Of a stretch of 64,000 bases of DNA, positions 24,059 through 34,765 are shown piece after piece. This stretch comes from Astrothelium macrocarpum (taxonomy: Eukaryota; Ascomycota; Dothideomycetes; Trypetheliales; Trypetheliaceae). The notes below the pieces were generated by a model, which did not search any database, was not told the origin of the DNA, and worked only from the letters and a program-made list of their open reading frames with translations. The DNA lies in the NCBI GenBank assembly GCA_021030915.1, contig JAGEMR010000019.1, positions 186,001 to 250,000 on the forward strand, read 5' to 3'. A program made the translations under genes and the position numbers. Position 1 is the stretch's first letter; the number at the start of each line of letters is the position of its first letter.

Positions 24059-26608
24059 ATGGCGCCACTTCGCAAAAAATCCCGCTCGCTATCTACTTCT
24101 CCATCTCCATCACGCGTTATATCGCGCTCCAGTCTCACTCAAATTCTTGAAGGCCCTGGTGAGCATCGGCATGCACAGATGGTTTCAGCCGCCGTCCAAG
24201 AGATTGAGAAAGCAAGGAAAGCGGCAGAGAAACAGCGTGAAGAAAGAGACGGACAACAGTCTGGCCGGACTTCCTCTTCACTACATGCAGAAAAGGTCGC
24301 GGCCGCCATACGTGAAATCGAAAGGTCACGAAAATCCGCGGTTTCGGATCCAGACAAGATCCTGAACTCCAGCGAACGTCACAGTCATACTTCCTACTCC
24401 AGATCCGGGTATCAAAACCCCGTACCTGCTACTGGAAAGTCATCAACTATACGGCCAGATTCCTCATCCACTGAATCCAAGGATCTCGGCCCCAGTGCTT
24501 TAGAAGTCAACAAGCAAAAGCATTCTGACATCTCTGAGGCACCAAGGGTAGTAATTGAACGAGCAAGGTCAAACTCACCGCAAGCATGCCTCCGAAAGAA
24601 ATTCAGCCTTGACGAAGACTCGAGCTCAGAAAGCATCGAAGAAGCCAGGTCGTCAAGTAATCATATCGACGCTTCTGGTTTGTCTAGGGTGAAGCTCATA
24701 TCTGCAAATAAAGCATCTCGCAGTGGAAGACGGGGGCCTTTGCTTGCAGCTAGTCCGCAAATGAAAGAAATTACTGATGCCCTACGTACCTCAAATTCTC
24801 TACCACCAAGATTTCGCCAACCCCCAAAGAGTATCAGCGATTTGGGCTTTGATTTTACTCGGTACTTCAATCCAGCAGGATGTAGCCGAAGGAATTCCAC
24901 GAATCCAGTCTCTGCGGTCGCATCGCGCAAAACTTCTACAGTGGCCTTACCGAGGAGTCATTCCGAAAAGCAACTTCCAAGCCAGCTAATACGGAGCGAT
25001 AGTCCAGATGCTAAGTCCAAAGTCAGCAGTGATCCAGACAAGCTTTTCTGCCCCTTTTTGGATGATAGCTTAACAGGACCAGGAGTTGAAGATGCCGGCC
25101 ATGCATTCCCTCTCTTTATTTCAGAAAAAGAGTTTGACGATGACATGCACATGCCAGGCGCTGACGATGATGTTCAATACAAACCCAGGTGGCAGGACCA
25201 CTTTTCTAAAGGCAATTTCGTTTCTACCGTTGGGTTGTTCCTGATGCTGGCAGGTCTTATATTCGTTTTCATCGCTCTTCCAGTCTTGAGTTACACGGGC
25301 AGATGGCTGCTAGACTATTCGTACGTTACACCATTGGACCAGATGCCTGGGTATGGCAACCAGGCACAGCCGCATTCGTGGGCTTGGGTCAATAACAACA
25401 ATTACCCACTTTTACAAAATGTTCGTTCTGGACTTGTCGATCCAGATACACCTCAGTCTGCCATGACCGCACAGGGCGTCGATGGTGAAGATCTTGTACT
25501 TGTCTTTAGTGACGAATTTAATGACCAAAATCGTACGTTTTATCCCGGCGACGATCCCTTCTTCTACGCCTTTGACGGTTGGTACGGCGCCACCCAGGAT
25601 CTTGATTGGTACGATCCCGATGCCGTAACTACGTATGATGGTGTTCTCGAACTCCGACTTGACAAGCTTATAAATCATAATCTCAACTTTCGATCTGGAA
25701 TGCTGCATTCATGGAACCAACTTTGTTTCAAGGGCGGTCGCTTCGAAGTGTCTGTCTCATTGCCGGGTCCCGGTGGTGTTCAAGGGCTTTGGCCTGGAGT
25801 CTGGACGATGGGTAATCTTGGACGTCCTGGTTACCTTGCAACCACGGATGGTATGTGGCCTTACACTTATGACTCCTGTGATGCAGGCATTACTCCGAAC
25901 CAGTCTGATCCCAGTGGCATCTCTTCCTTGCCCGGACAACGACTCCCATCTTGTGTCTGTCCCGGCGAGGATCACCCAACTCCAGGCACTGGACGTGGCG
26001 CTCCTGAAATTGACATTCTTGAAGCCAGCGCAGACCAAGTAAGCCAAATTGGACTTATCACGCAAAGTTATCAAGTCGCTCCATTTGATGTCTGGTACCT
26101 CCCTGACCGTGACTATACCGAGTTCCCAAACTACAATCTCAGTTTCCCAAACGGGTATGTTGGTGGGCCATATCAACAGGCACTCAGTTCAAATACAATG
26201 CTCAATAATTCGTGGTATGACGGCAATCTCTATCAAAAGTACGCGTTTGAGTACACTCCCGGCAGTAGCGACGAAGGACAGATTACATGGTTCACTGCCA
26301 ACGACATAACTTGGCACATGGATGGACGCGCGGTGGGGCAAAACGGCAATGTTGGCCCACGCCTAATCTCAGAAGAGCCAATGAGTCTAATCATCAACTT
26401 GGGACTCAGCCCAGCATGGAGCAATCTTGATTGGGCGAATCTGGTCTTTCCAACCGTAATGAGAGTTGACTATGTGCGATGGTATCAACCGAAGGGACAG
26501 GAAATGGTGACGTGTGACCCGCCGGGATGGGAGACGACCGAGTATATTCAGCAGCATCCAGCGGCATATAACAATCCAAACTTCACCGTGAGTTGCGATT
26601 GTACCTAA
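24059..26608 (+). CDS. Kre6/Skn1-family beta-glucan synthesis-associated protein (GH16-like)
   Basis: Uninterrupted 849-residue type II membrane protein. Residues 1-380 are a Ser/Arg/Lys-rich cytosolic tail. One transmembrane helix lies at about 386-410 (VGLFLMLAGLIFVFIALPVL). The lumenal part is the SKN1/Kre6 domain, related to GH16: LVLVFSDEFNDQNRTFYPGD, DGWYGATQDLDWYDPDAV, GVWTMGNLGRPGYLATTDG, WPYTYDSCDAG, and the catalytic-type signature EIDILE with Glu650, Asp652 and Glu655. In yeast these proteins are needed for beta-1,6-glucan assembly in the wall. The C-terminus ends in CDCT shortly after a Cys-bearing segment. The cytosolic tail is long. All GH16 acidic residues are present. Confidence 0.93.
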   Translation: MAPLRKKSRSLSTSPSPSRVISRSSLTQILEGPGEHRHAQMVSAAVQEIEKARKAAEKQREERDGQQSGRTSSSLHAEKVAAAIREIERSRKSAVSDPDKILNSSERHSHTSYSRSGYQNPVPATGKSSTIRPDSSSTESKDLGPSALEVNKQKHSDISEAPRVVIERARSNSPQACLRKKFSLDEDSSSESIEEARSSSNHIDASGLSRVKLISANKASRSGRRGPLLAASPQMKEITDALRTSNSLPPRFRQPPKSISDLGFDFTRYFNPAGCSRRNSTNPVSAVASRKTSTVALPRSHSEKQLPSQLIRSDSPDAKSKVSSDPDKLFCPFLDDSLTGPGVEDAGHAFPLFISEKEFDDDMHMPGADDDVQYKPRWQDHFSKGNFVSTVGLFLMLAGLIFVFIALPVLSYTGRWLLDYSYVTPLDQMPGYGNQAQPHSWAWVNNNNYPLLQNVRSGLVDPDTPQSAMTAQGVDGEDLVLVFSDEFNDQNRTFYPGDDPFFYAFDGWYGATQDLDWYDPDAVTTYDGVLELRLDKLINHNLNFRSGMLHSWNQLCFKGGRFEVSVSLPGPGGVQGLWPGVWTMGNLGRPGYLATTDGMWPYTYDSCDAGITPNQSDPSGISSLPGQRLPSCVCPGEDHPTPGTGRGAPEIDILEASADQVSQIGLITQSYQVAPFDVWYLPDRDYTEFPNYNLSFPNGYVGGPYQQALSSNTMLNNSWYDGNLYQKYAFEYTPGSSDEGQITWFTANDITWHMDGRAVGQNGNVGPRLISEEPMSLIINLGLSPAWSNLDWANLVFPTVMRVDYVRWYQPKGQEMVTCDPPGWETTEYIQQHPAAYNNPNFTVSCDCT

Positions 26609-27689
26609 GTTTTGCCCATGTGACTGACATCCATTAGCATTGGAGTGAAGCCGGATACGATCGCCCTTTGAACACACTAATGGATGGATGCTGACGAATC
26701 CTGTTTCCATCCCTGCCCTTGGCCCTTCGATCTAGACAAGCACTTTTGCTCAGTGCATCTCTGACGACAGTCTCTAATTTCACTAATCGAGAAGTCGTGC
26801 TTCAAGTCATTTGCAATATTACCCACCATGAAAACTGGTGCTCCCATTCGCCGCTCCGCACGCGGATGTGGCGTCTTCTCATTTCTCATGACTCGCAACT
26901 CATCCTCCCGGAAATTGAAGAGCGCCAGCTCACGCAATTGCAATTTCTATTCCTTGTATACGTTAGACCGATGTACACTACAGAGGAAGGGAGGCAAAAT
27001 TTGCCAGGTAGTGTTTAAAGCGCATGGTAGTAACATAACTGGTGTATCACGCAATGTGTAAATTTTAGTGTAGACTTCGCTCAGGTCAGTCTGGAGTTTG
27101 AATCGACGGTGAGCGTTGATTAGAACCAGCTAGAACCAATGCAAATAGCAGGCTAATATGGTTCCTGTTCTCCAATTGATTGGCACAGAATAAATCTGTT
27201 CGACTCACTAATAAGGACAGATACTAGTGCCCTTGAACCTAGTGCCGTTTAGATGAAATTAGAGAACAAACCAACTCAGCGCTTCGAACACTGCTTTGCT
27301 AGTGTCACAGGATAAAGGCAGTTACACATCTGTCTCATGCTGTTCAAACAAACAGACAATTTCTCAGGACGTCCCGTCAGTGGCGACAGCAACCCCTAGG
27401 TTTACGGCCCTCTTAAAAGCGACATCCCATTCGTTCTTGTTAATTCGATTGTCACACATTACGATCTGCTGGGTTTCCTCTTGTATTCTGTACTGATTAC
27501 CAAATTTTCTCGTTCTTAGCAAGCTCACAGATTTTTTTTGTCAGAGATACGTCGAGGTCCTAAGTGATGCCTCTGCCACATTACAAGGACTCAACAGTAA
27601 GGCCAAGATAATACAGTCTGATGATTGTGTCTACACAAAGCTGTCGCCTATTCAGAAAATTTGAGGCATGATTTGTAACAGTGCATAGA
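26609..27689. other. Spacer, Kre6-like / alpha-amylase relic
   Basis: About 1 kb of normal base composition with only short, unrelated open frames. It holds the 3' UTR of the Kre6-like gene. From here to 41.9 kb gene integrity drops. No recognisable feature. Confidence 0.4.
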
Positions 27690-28690
27690 AGTCATGATTC
27701 TCGTGCAACTCGAGGCTCCCTCTTACTGCTTACAGACTGCATTACCTATTAATCCAACTTTCAGAGGCAATACCTGTGGCACTCCCCGAGTGAGTGTAAC
27801 ATATTTATTTTCCTGGCTATCCGCCGTCACCGTCCCACATTCCAGTGCCTCCATCCATGACTATCCCGCGGTGGCCGCAGTAAAGCACGCACCTAAACTC
27901 ACGTCATACGATTTTCCCTGACTCCCTGCATTGGTCAAGATTGCAAGAACCTGCTTCCTTGGATAGCCCTTTCGCATGGCAACGGTATTGGGGTCACTGT
28001 AGATTGGACACGCGTTGTAAGTCATATATTCCTGATCCAAAGATATCGCCCGCTTCCTCAGCTGTAGTAGCGGCTTTGTCAACTGGTAAAGCGGCACGCT
28101 TTGGTCGTACTGGCTAATCAAAAGCGCCTCACGATTGAGAGGTCCACCTGTTCCGTTAATAGAGGCATAATGGTGCTCCTGACCTTGATAGAAGATAGGT
28201 ATCCCGTCGGCTTAGAGAGAAAAGGCGGGGATATTCTAAGCGGCCGCAAGATTGTGGTTGAGCTGAGCAATCTGAACATCGGCACTTTCAGAAAAAGACC
28301 CCAATAGGGAAGGATTCTGACAGGTGGGTTTCGGTATTGATCGTGTTGACAAGAGTGCTCATATTGCCAGTCAGGCCGTGGAATGCTGCTGTAAGAGAGA
28401 AGTAAGTCAGGTAGTTAAACACGCCGGGAACGTAATTTAGGTAGTTGCAGACGGTGCTGATATCACGATCAAAGACTTCACCGACCATATATGGACTGCC
28501 GGCAGCTCAGTGTAGCTTCCTGAGCGCTCAGGCCTGGAAGTGGAAAGGGAAATGGGTATACGCGCCCATCGCCTGTGGCTCTGTCTATTCCCAGAAGCCC
28601 ATGAGCACAATCCCCACAAAAGCAAATACTGTGGAAGGAATCGGTAATGACGACAATTAAATTCAGCCCGTCGAGTTCATTGCGAACATT
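27690..28690 (-). pseudogene. Alpha-amylase (GH13) relic
   Basis: Fragments of a fungal alpha-amylase are readable on the minus strand in several frames. In order from the 5' side: YMVGEVFDRDISTVC followed by NYVPGVFNYLTYFSLTAAF near 28480-28390 (residues around the catalytic Glu strand); GSFSES at 28300; then DGIPIFYQGQEHHYA and NREALLISQYDQSVPLYQLT at about 28200-28080; NACPIYSDPNTVAMRKGYP at about 28020-27950; and a C-terminal-domain stretch around 27850-27760 with a GVP near the end. These match the Taka-amylase type in order and spacing. The part before VGEVFD is nearly unreadable (DGL near 28650 may be the DGLRID site), the N-terminal half is missing, and in-frame stops and at least one frameshift separate the blocks. 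It cannot make a working enzyme. Confidence 0.75.
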
Positions 28691-28869
28691 CTTTGCGCAC
28701 CGCGCTTAGTCGTGTCCGTCCGAAAAAGCTGCCGCGGCAACGACAAAGCAACTATTGTCAATCTCCAGATGACTTTCGATGCTACCGGAAAAAGGTCTTC
28801 TACGCGTCAAAGTCATAGGCTTCATGTCACTTACTGCTGAGCGTTCTGACTTGCACGACTAGGCAAGAT

Positions 28870-29135
28870 TGGCTGAACTAAGGATCAGACAAACTCAATA
28901 GAGATGCTATCATCGAAGGAGTATCGAAAGCATTGAAGCGGCCAGTATCAAAGCGTGCCTTGACTTCTGGAGTTTGTTTTGGGCTGGTACCCAAATGAGA
29001 AAATGGTATCGTTAAGTGAACTCAGCAGTAGAAGGATATTGCAAGCAAAGTTACTGTGCGCTGAGAAACTAAACTCCTTCCCAACGTCACTTTTGAAGCC
29101 TCGAGGATAGTCGTACGAAGGTAACATGTGTCATT
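28870..29135 (-). pseudogene. Coding-like relic of unknown family
   Basis: Two protein-like stretches on the minus strand, in different frames: LPSYDYPRGFKSDVGKEFSF around 29125-29055 and GTSPKQTPEVKARFDTGRFN followed by AFDTPSM around 28990-28900. Composition looks like real protein, but no family is recognised. It may be a neighbour of, or the 5' part of, the amylase relic. Low certainty. Confidence 0.3.
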
Positions 29136-29483
29136 GTTTGACTTTGGGGTCTACATGTTGCTGGAATCGCGAATGGCCTCTATAATTCGGAAGACTGCTC
29201 GTGAATTGATGATGCAAAGACAACAGCACTATTTTCACTAATCATTGTTAGCACCATGGGCTTCTAGCAATCGTCAAGCATTCATCATAGCCGAAGAGTT
29301 TGTGGAGTCAGTCAGTGAAATTTACATATCATCCGCACTTAGCCTTCTTCAACGGCTGGGCTTACGGAAGACGATTTATGTAAGAGCCGATTTGAGCAAC
29401 TCACCGAGGTTATCCTTGATTCAATCCTTGATCGTGTTTCTTTCACTTTTCAGGCTCCGTCCGATTTGCAAATCAATCGCTCT
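29136..29483. other. Spacer before aldehyde dehydrogenase relic
   Basis: No supportable gene. An open frame on the plus strand starting 29245 runs into the antisense of the dehydrogenase relic and has no domain. Confidence 0.35.
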
Positions 29484-31430
29484 TCAGCCGTACCTAACCT
29501 CACCGCTGCCTTCCCGGAACCAATCGTCGCTGCGAAGGCTTTCCTCAGTTGTTGCGTAGTTGATGATCGTACTCTTCATCTTAGTGTACGCACGATAGGC
29601 GTCTGGTTTTCCCGTAAGCTTTGTTTAAAGGTAGTGCAATGCCTTCATACCAATGCCATTCTCGCTTCCCACACCAGAGCTCCCAAACCCGCCCCAAGGG
29701 CTACTTGGATCGTTACGGTGATGTGTGTTTACTAGATTATTTGCTGGTTAGCCGGACACAAGACTCTCCATAAATTACCACATTTTCTCACCCCAGACAA
29801 TTCCGGCTTCAATCCTCTCAGATACCCTGAAAGCCTGTGAAAGATCATTTGTCCATATCGCGGCACCCAGTCCAAATTCGCTGTCATTGGCAAGTTGGAT
29901 GGCCTCTTCCTCGTTATCAAACCCAACTGTCACAATCACCGGTCCAAATGCTTCTTCCTTCCACAGTCTGGTGTCGAGCACCTTTTTGTTGGAGCCGTCG
30001 GTCAATACAGTAGGGGGATAGTAGTAACCTTGGCCAAAATCATGTTCGTCAATGACTGAATTCCCTGTCATTCTCGCCCCGCCGCAGAGTACATTGACAC
30101 CCTGCAAGGCTGCAGAGTCCACTAGAGTAGTTACGCGTTCGAGTTGACGCTCGGAGATCAGAGGCCCCATTGCGCATTCTGCGGTAGTCGACTTCCCCAT
30201 TCGCCCTGCGATGGATTCACACTTGGCCTTGAGTTTGACGAGGAGTTGCGGCTTAATTGAATTCTGGACGAGGATACGAGTGGCTGCAATGCAGGTCTGA
30301 CCGCTTGCAATGAATGATCCAAAGGCTATGCCATTGACAGCAAGATCTATATCCGCTTGTTCTGAAAGATATCAACAGAAAGACTTCTGGGATGCAAACT
30401 TGTGAATACACACCAAATACGACAAGTGGCGCTTTGCCTCCTAATTCTGCTGTGAAGGAGTTCAGTTTCTGGCCAGCAATTGCACCAAGGGCCCTTCCAG
30501 CATTTGTGCTGCCCTTTATGAGTCGTCAGCCATCGGGGATGAAGCTCACAACTGGCTATCACCTCACAGTAATGTCAATCTTATTCACAAGTGGATGCTC
30601 AACAAGTAATTTTCCAGTCGTGATACCGTAGCCAGTGACTACGTTGAACACACCATCTGGTACTACCTATAATCAGCTTTGCTAGCAATCTATACGACTA
30701 TAGCATATGTCCTGCGTCCTTGAATAGCTTTCCAAGCAGAACACTCGTTATTGGTGTCAGTTCTGACGGCTTCAGTACAATTGAGTTACCGCCTGCAAGT
30801 GCCGGCGCAATCTTCTTGGTGGCAATGAGCAGTGGATGATTGCTAATGATTCTATGTTAGCGAAAAGACTTTGAGCGCATGAAGGAGAAATGGCTCGCAC
30901 AATGGTGTAATTTGAGCCACCACTCCGATAGCCACCCGGTCGACCCAGTTATGCAGCTTTCCCGACGTCGGCATCACAGCTCTTTCTTCTGTTCTGAGTA
31001 TCGACGCGAAGTAGTTGAACCATTTGACCAATGACGGAACCTGTGTCTTCAATTCTCGATAGGGACGTCCAGTCTGTTTCACCTCAAGTGCGATGAGAAG
31101 CGTAAGATTGGCTTGCAGCAAACCAGCAATTCTGTCCAGCACGTCCGCACGGAAATGGCGTGATGCTTTGGACCAGACTCCTGATTTGTATGTCGCATGT
31201 GCAAGTTGCACAACTTCGCCAATGTCCTCAGAGGTAGCCGCATCGCAGCTATGAAGGATTAGCCATTGAACCGACTCCTACTTTCGGTGTTAGAATCAAA
31301 TCAAAAAGAATGCGCAATACCAAGCAAATATTTGGCCGTTGGATGGATCTTCTACTGGTATTCTAGTGGCTGTTTGTCAATAATCGGGCTTGAAACTCAT
31401 GGCATGTTTTTGACGAGACGGACTCCTCTC
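29484..31430 (-). pseudogene. Aldehyde dehydrogenase (ALDH superfamily) relic with recognisable introns
   Basis: Reading the minus strand, an ALDH of the usual family length is recoverable. Exon blocks: about 31400-31321 (TRIPVEDPSNGQIFA), 31248-30901 (to WVDRVAIGVVAQITP), 30842-30712 (NHPLLIATKKIAPALAGGNS, then IVLKPSELTP), about 30664-30568 (VPDGVFNVVTGYG), 30513-30414 (ELGGKAPLVVF, with the general-base Glu), 30361-29792 (GQTCIAATRILVQ with the nucleophile Cys; KEEAFGPVI; GIVW), and 29731-29484. Five introns keep good splice signals. Damage: a TGA at 31377-31379 in the first readable block, no GT donor after the 30712 end, and an in-frame TAA at 29625-29627 followed by a C-terminal tail that is still readable (KSTIINYATTEES). 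The N-terminus is unclear. Substrate type unknown. It could be an annotated gene in error; three lesions argue for a pseudogene. Confidence 0.75.
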
Positions 31431-32299
31431 CACGTCCAGACTTTTCCATGCCTCCGGCCCACATGAGATACTTCGGCACGGGCATACTGCTATTTTCCTG
31501 GAATTATGCTTGTTCAGCGTGTTGCGAACAATTGGCAAAGTCGTGAAAAGCTTTCGATTTTGCTTTCTCCGCCTTTGATGCACGATTGACCGTGGCGGCG
31601 ATCTCAAAACAGCCCAGATTTCTAGTGCGGACAGGAGCCTACATAGGTAGACACCATAATCTTACAAGCGATAATGCTTCAGCACATGAAATTAAGTCAA
31701 GGAATCGACTTCGATCAATACAGTCGAGGAAACGGACTTGATGAATACCCCTTAACTATTCCCAATCGGTATCGAGTCATGACCCAAGAGACGGCCGATT
31801 TCCGAGCAATCCCCCACCCAGCGCAACTTCAATGAATACTTTGATAACAAGACGCGGACACGCGCATCCGTCGCGTTGCCTGCTAAAGACCTAACCTCGA
31901 CGCGACTTCCTCGCCCTCCGACGAACAGTTCTTTTTCTGGACTCAAGTTTTCTCTGACAGCGTGGACATCGTGGATCTTGCGTGGGTCTGGTCGACAAGA
32001 CATTGACTTCTGGTAATAGATTTGTTATGCGCGCAGCGGAGGCCCAGATGGCCATCGTGGATACCTCTGGCGGCTGCAACGAAATCACGCGGGATATTAA
32101 GCGGGATACTGAGCTGGTTGCTTGGTTTCTTCTGAGCTATGGGCTGTCTGCGGAATCGCGCGCAATTGACCGACTTGACATTTGTCGCAATTTACGTGAC
32201 GTACCCTACTACCAGACAAGCTTTTGCTCATTCTTACTCATTTTCGTCGAAATTAACAAGTCGTTGCCCAGATCCTTGAGCAATGCAAGACCCAAGCCA
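31431..32299. other. Spacer between two gene relics
   Basis: Open frames at 31752-32003 (minus) and 31982-32368 (plus) show no recognisable domain. Normal GC, not RIP-like. It may contain further relics that I cannot identify. Confidence 0.35.
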
Positions 32300-32309
32300 A
32301 AAGTCAACC

Positions 32310-33050
32310 GAGGTAACAACATTCATATGACCTCTGGTCCACTCGTTCCGTTCCACAGTTTCTCATAGGCTTGCTACTCAAATACCTCGCTATCGACGGG
32401 AACTGCTTCAAAGTCTTTGTCTGGTGCCAGCTCCCTCGCATACCTCACAATTTGGTTTTGCGTAATAACCGCAGACTACACCTTACTTTGCCATTTGGTA
32501 CTTTTTATGGTCTCGCCATTACCTGCGTTGCAGCTTGACCAATCAAGCTGAACGCACGCGCCGAAATTCACGATGGCTTCCGTCAAACGCCTCCACTAGC
32601 TTCTCCCTGCTCACCTGCATCCCGACCCCAAGCGCAACATCAAAGTCCCACCAAATGCCGATCATTGTATACTTGATACGACCCTCGCTCGCCTTCCCAA
32701 TGATACGATCTCGCCCGAAGCTTGATGGAATAACATCTGGGAATTGGAGCTGATATGACAACATCGATGAGTTTTAGCTGGGGGTCAAGCTGATTGCGGG
32801 TGATGAGAATAACGAGGCCAGAATAGCTATCCGAGGAAAGAATACCGCCGAGCTGTGAGACTGGATTGTAATTGGTCCACACGTTCTTGATGGAAGTTAA
32901 GAAAGCCTTTGCTGTCTTTTCGGGATTTTGAGTGAAAACCGTGACTTGGAATTCAGTAGAAAAATGCTTGATCACCAAGGGTCAGAGAAACTCATTCGCC
33001 TGCCTATTATCAGCGCATGAATCTGAGGAAGATGCCATTCTGAATTGACC
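32310..33050 (-). pseudogene. NmrA/isoflavone-reductase-like gene relic
   Basis: The minus strand carries pieces of an NmrA-like/isoflavone-reductase-like NAD(P)-binding protein in the right order but different frames: KHFSTEFQVTVFTQNPEKTA near 32965-32900, the strand following the nucleotide-binding loop; QLKLIDVVISA near 32780; VIPSSFGRDRIIGK near 32735-32695, corresponding to the family's FIPSEFG-D block; IKYTMIGI; then TQNQIVRYARELAPDKDFEA near 32470-32400; and after an in-frame TAG at 32374-32376, QAYEKLWNG. The glycine-rich nucleotide-binding motif at the N-terminus is not found. Frameshifts occur before VIPSS and again downstream. It is a dead copy. Confidence 0.6.
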
Positions 33051-34405
33051 AACTCCCATGACGACCACTTCTCATCTGCCAGCGTCTGCCATCTTTATTT
33101 GCGCGGGCCCAAACAACGCAATGCAGGCTCTAGTTGGAATAGCAAGAACTGGTACTCCTTGTACCCTAGATAATGGACCATATTGCCAGGTTCGGACCCG
33201 AAATATACGGTTCATCGAAATATGCTTTGAACATTTGTCTGCAAATATCAACTAAAACCGAAGGTAAGACGTACTGACGTCTTAGTAACGCGATATGTCA
33301 TCTAGGCAAGGTAAGGTAGATTAGGGTAAGGCACTTAAGGTTGTTCTGTCGCATGACGCCACATGGAATGAGTCGCTACGGTACAACAGCTTGGCTCATT
33401 TCCCCCTGGCGTCCTTTTGTTCGTCAGTTAAACTCATCTATCTCTATGAAAACATGTGATGCACGCGAGAGATCACGGATGGTTCGAACAAGCTCGAAGA
33501 ACCTGGCGCGATGGATCGATGCGATTCCTTGGAACCAGAAGCATGAAATTGATGAAGAACAGAAGACGATCACGGATGGAGATTTTTATACCAAGTAAAG
33601 AGTGTCCTTGCCTATCTGATCTAACTCGCATTATTATTCGTAGCGCTCTCGTACAGTATGGTTGTTAGTAACGGACATTCTCGTAACTATGATACAATTG
33701 TATTCCTAGAACCTAACTATGCCAGTAGTACCGAAGCGATATCGATCAAAAGCAGTGAGAAGACAATGAGAAACCGGGTAGCAAGTGCTCAAGCTGTTTG
33801 ATCAATGCCTGTGCCGTATAGGACTAGTCTCAAAGGAGTGTGTTCCAAATTGTGGCCTCCTTTTATGATGGTCATCTCTCTTATCTCAATGTCTTTCACT
33901 TGACTAATTTTTCGAGCGAGGATGACTACTGGCTATTTGCTACTAATATGGCTCAAGGTCAAGCAAAGCGGTTGGTATTAGAAACTAAGGATCATTTAAT
34001 GAATGTCGAGGATAATTGACAAATCTATTTCTAAACTAAATTTTTCCTGCACTAACAAGCCTTATGGAACCAGCCCATTCTGGCTTACTTGTTGCTGGTC
34101 AACAGCAACAGGAACATCTTAGTGGATGGCCAATTGAGTCTGTCCTCCAAGTTTCCCTCTAGTGAGGCCAACCAGCACATTGTGTACAGCCGCTGCATGG
34201 AAGGCCGCATGCTCCGAGCGTACTGTTCACTACCTTTGCGGTGTTGTGACAGTGCATTGTGAACTGACCAAGGACATGATCGGTATTACTGGGGTGTGGC
34301 ACAGAAGTGCTGAGTTGCAAACACTGGTCAGGGCCAAGCACGCCTTTGGAAGCGTCGGGAGTGCCCTGTAGAAATCAAAGTCAGCAATAATCTTGTTCGT
34401 TTGCT
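33051..34405. other. Gene-poor spacer
   Basis: Only short open frames (up to 85 codons, e.g. 33341-33598) without recognisable domains. Includes a purine-rich stretch near 33305-33340 with GGTAAGGTAGATTAGGG. No repeat or RNA gene recognised. Confidence 0.4.
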
Positions 34406-34765
34406 TTAGCTCACTCTTCTCCACTTTGGGTCAAGGTTTCTTACACAAGCATGATTGATAGCCGTCTGGTCATTTGGGTCACACTTGGGAACGACGGCAC
34501 ATCCGACGCAAGCTTTTAGCGTACTAACAATGCCCTTAGTAATGACTGGAACTTCACAGGCAATTGCTCCTTCCGCAGCCAAGAGGCATCCAGTAGCACC
34601 CCCGCCTGCGCTGACGACTGCTTCAAGGCACGATTCAATATTGCAGCCGTCACGCTTGAAAAGAGAGGCCCCAGTAGACCCTTGTGCAATATCTCGGGAG
34701 GGAATGGAGCTCGAGAAGGCAATAGTGCTGCTTGCAAGAAGGCAGAGGATGCCAGAGGACTTCAT
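34406..34765 (-). CDS. Small secreted cysteine-rich protein
   Basis: 119-residue protein with an N-terminal signal peptide (MKSSGILCLLASSTIAFSSS) and a likely dibasic processing site at FKRD (residues 36-39). The mature part has eight cysteines; the core CNIESCLEAVV ... CLLAAEGAIAC ... LKACVGC, rich in Ala/Gly/Val, resembles the fungal calcium-binding-protein/CBP1-like group of small secreted helical proteins, which I suggest as a comparison, not an assignment. The C-terminus KWRRVS is basic and could be altered if an unseen intron exists. A TATA-like element is about 135 bp upstream. Such proteins are candidate effectors or surface proteins in fungi; no function can be claimed. It sits alone in the decayed, transposon-flanked region. 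Confidence 0.65.
   Translation of the reverse strand: MKSSGILCLLASSTIAFSSSIPSRDIAQGSTGASLFKRDGCNIESCLEAVVSAGGGATGCLLAAEGAIACEVPVITKGIVSTLKACVGCAVVPKCDPNDQTAINHACVRNLDPKWRRVS

Noticed and set aside
31752..32368. Open frames between the dehydrogenase and NmrA-like relics
   Set aside because: No family resemblance on either strand; cannot be called as gene or relic.
33180..33200. B-box-like GGTTCGGACCC, possible tRNA gene
   Set aside because: No A box, no acceptor stem or cloverleaf can be folded around it.
33305..33340. Telomere-like GGTAAGGTAGATTAGGG sequence
   Set aside because: Only one TTAGGG unit, no tandem array, so an interstitial telomere cannot be supported.
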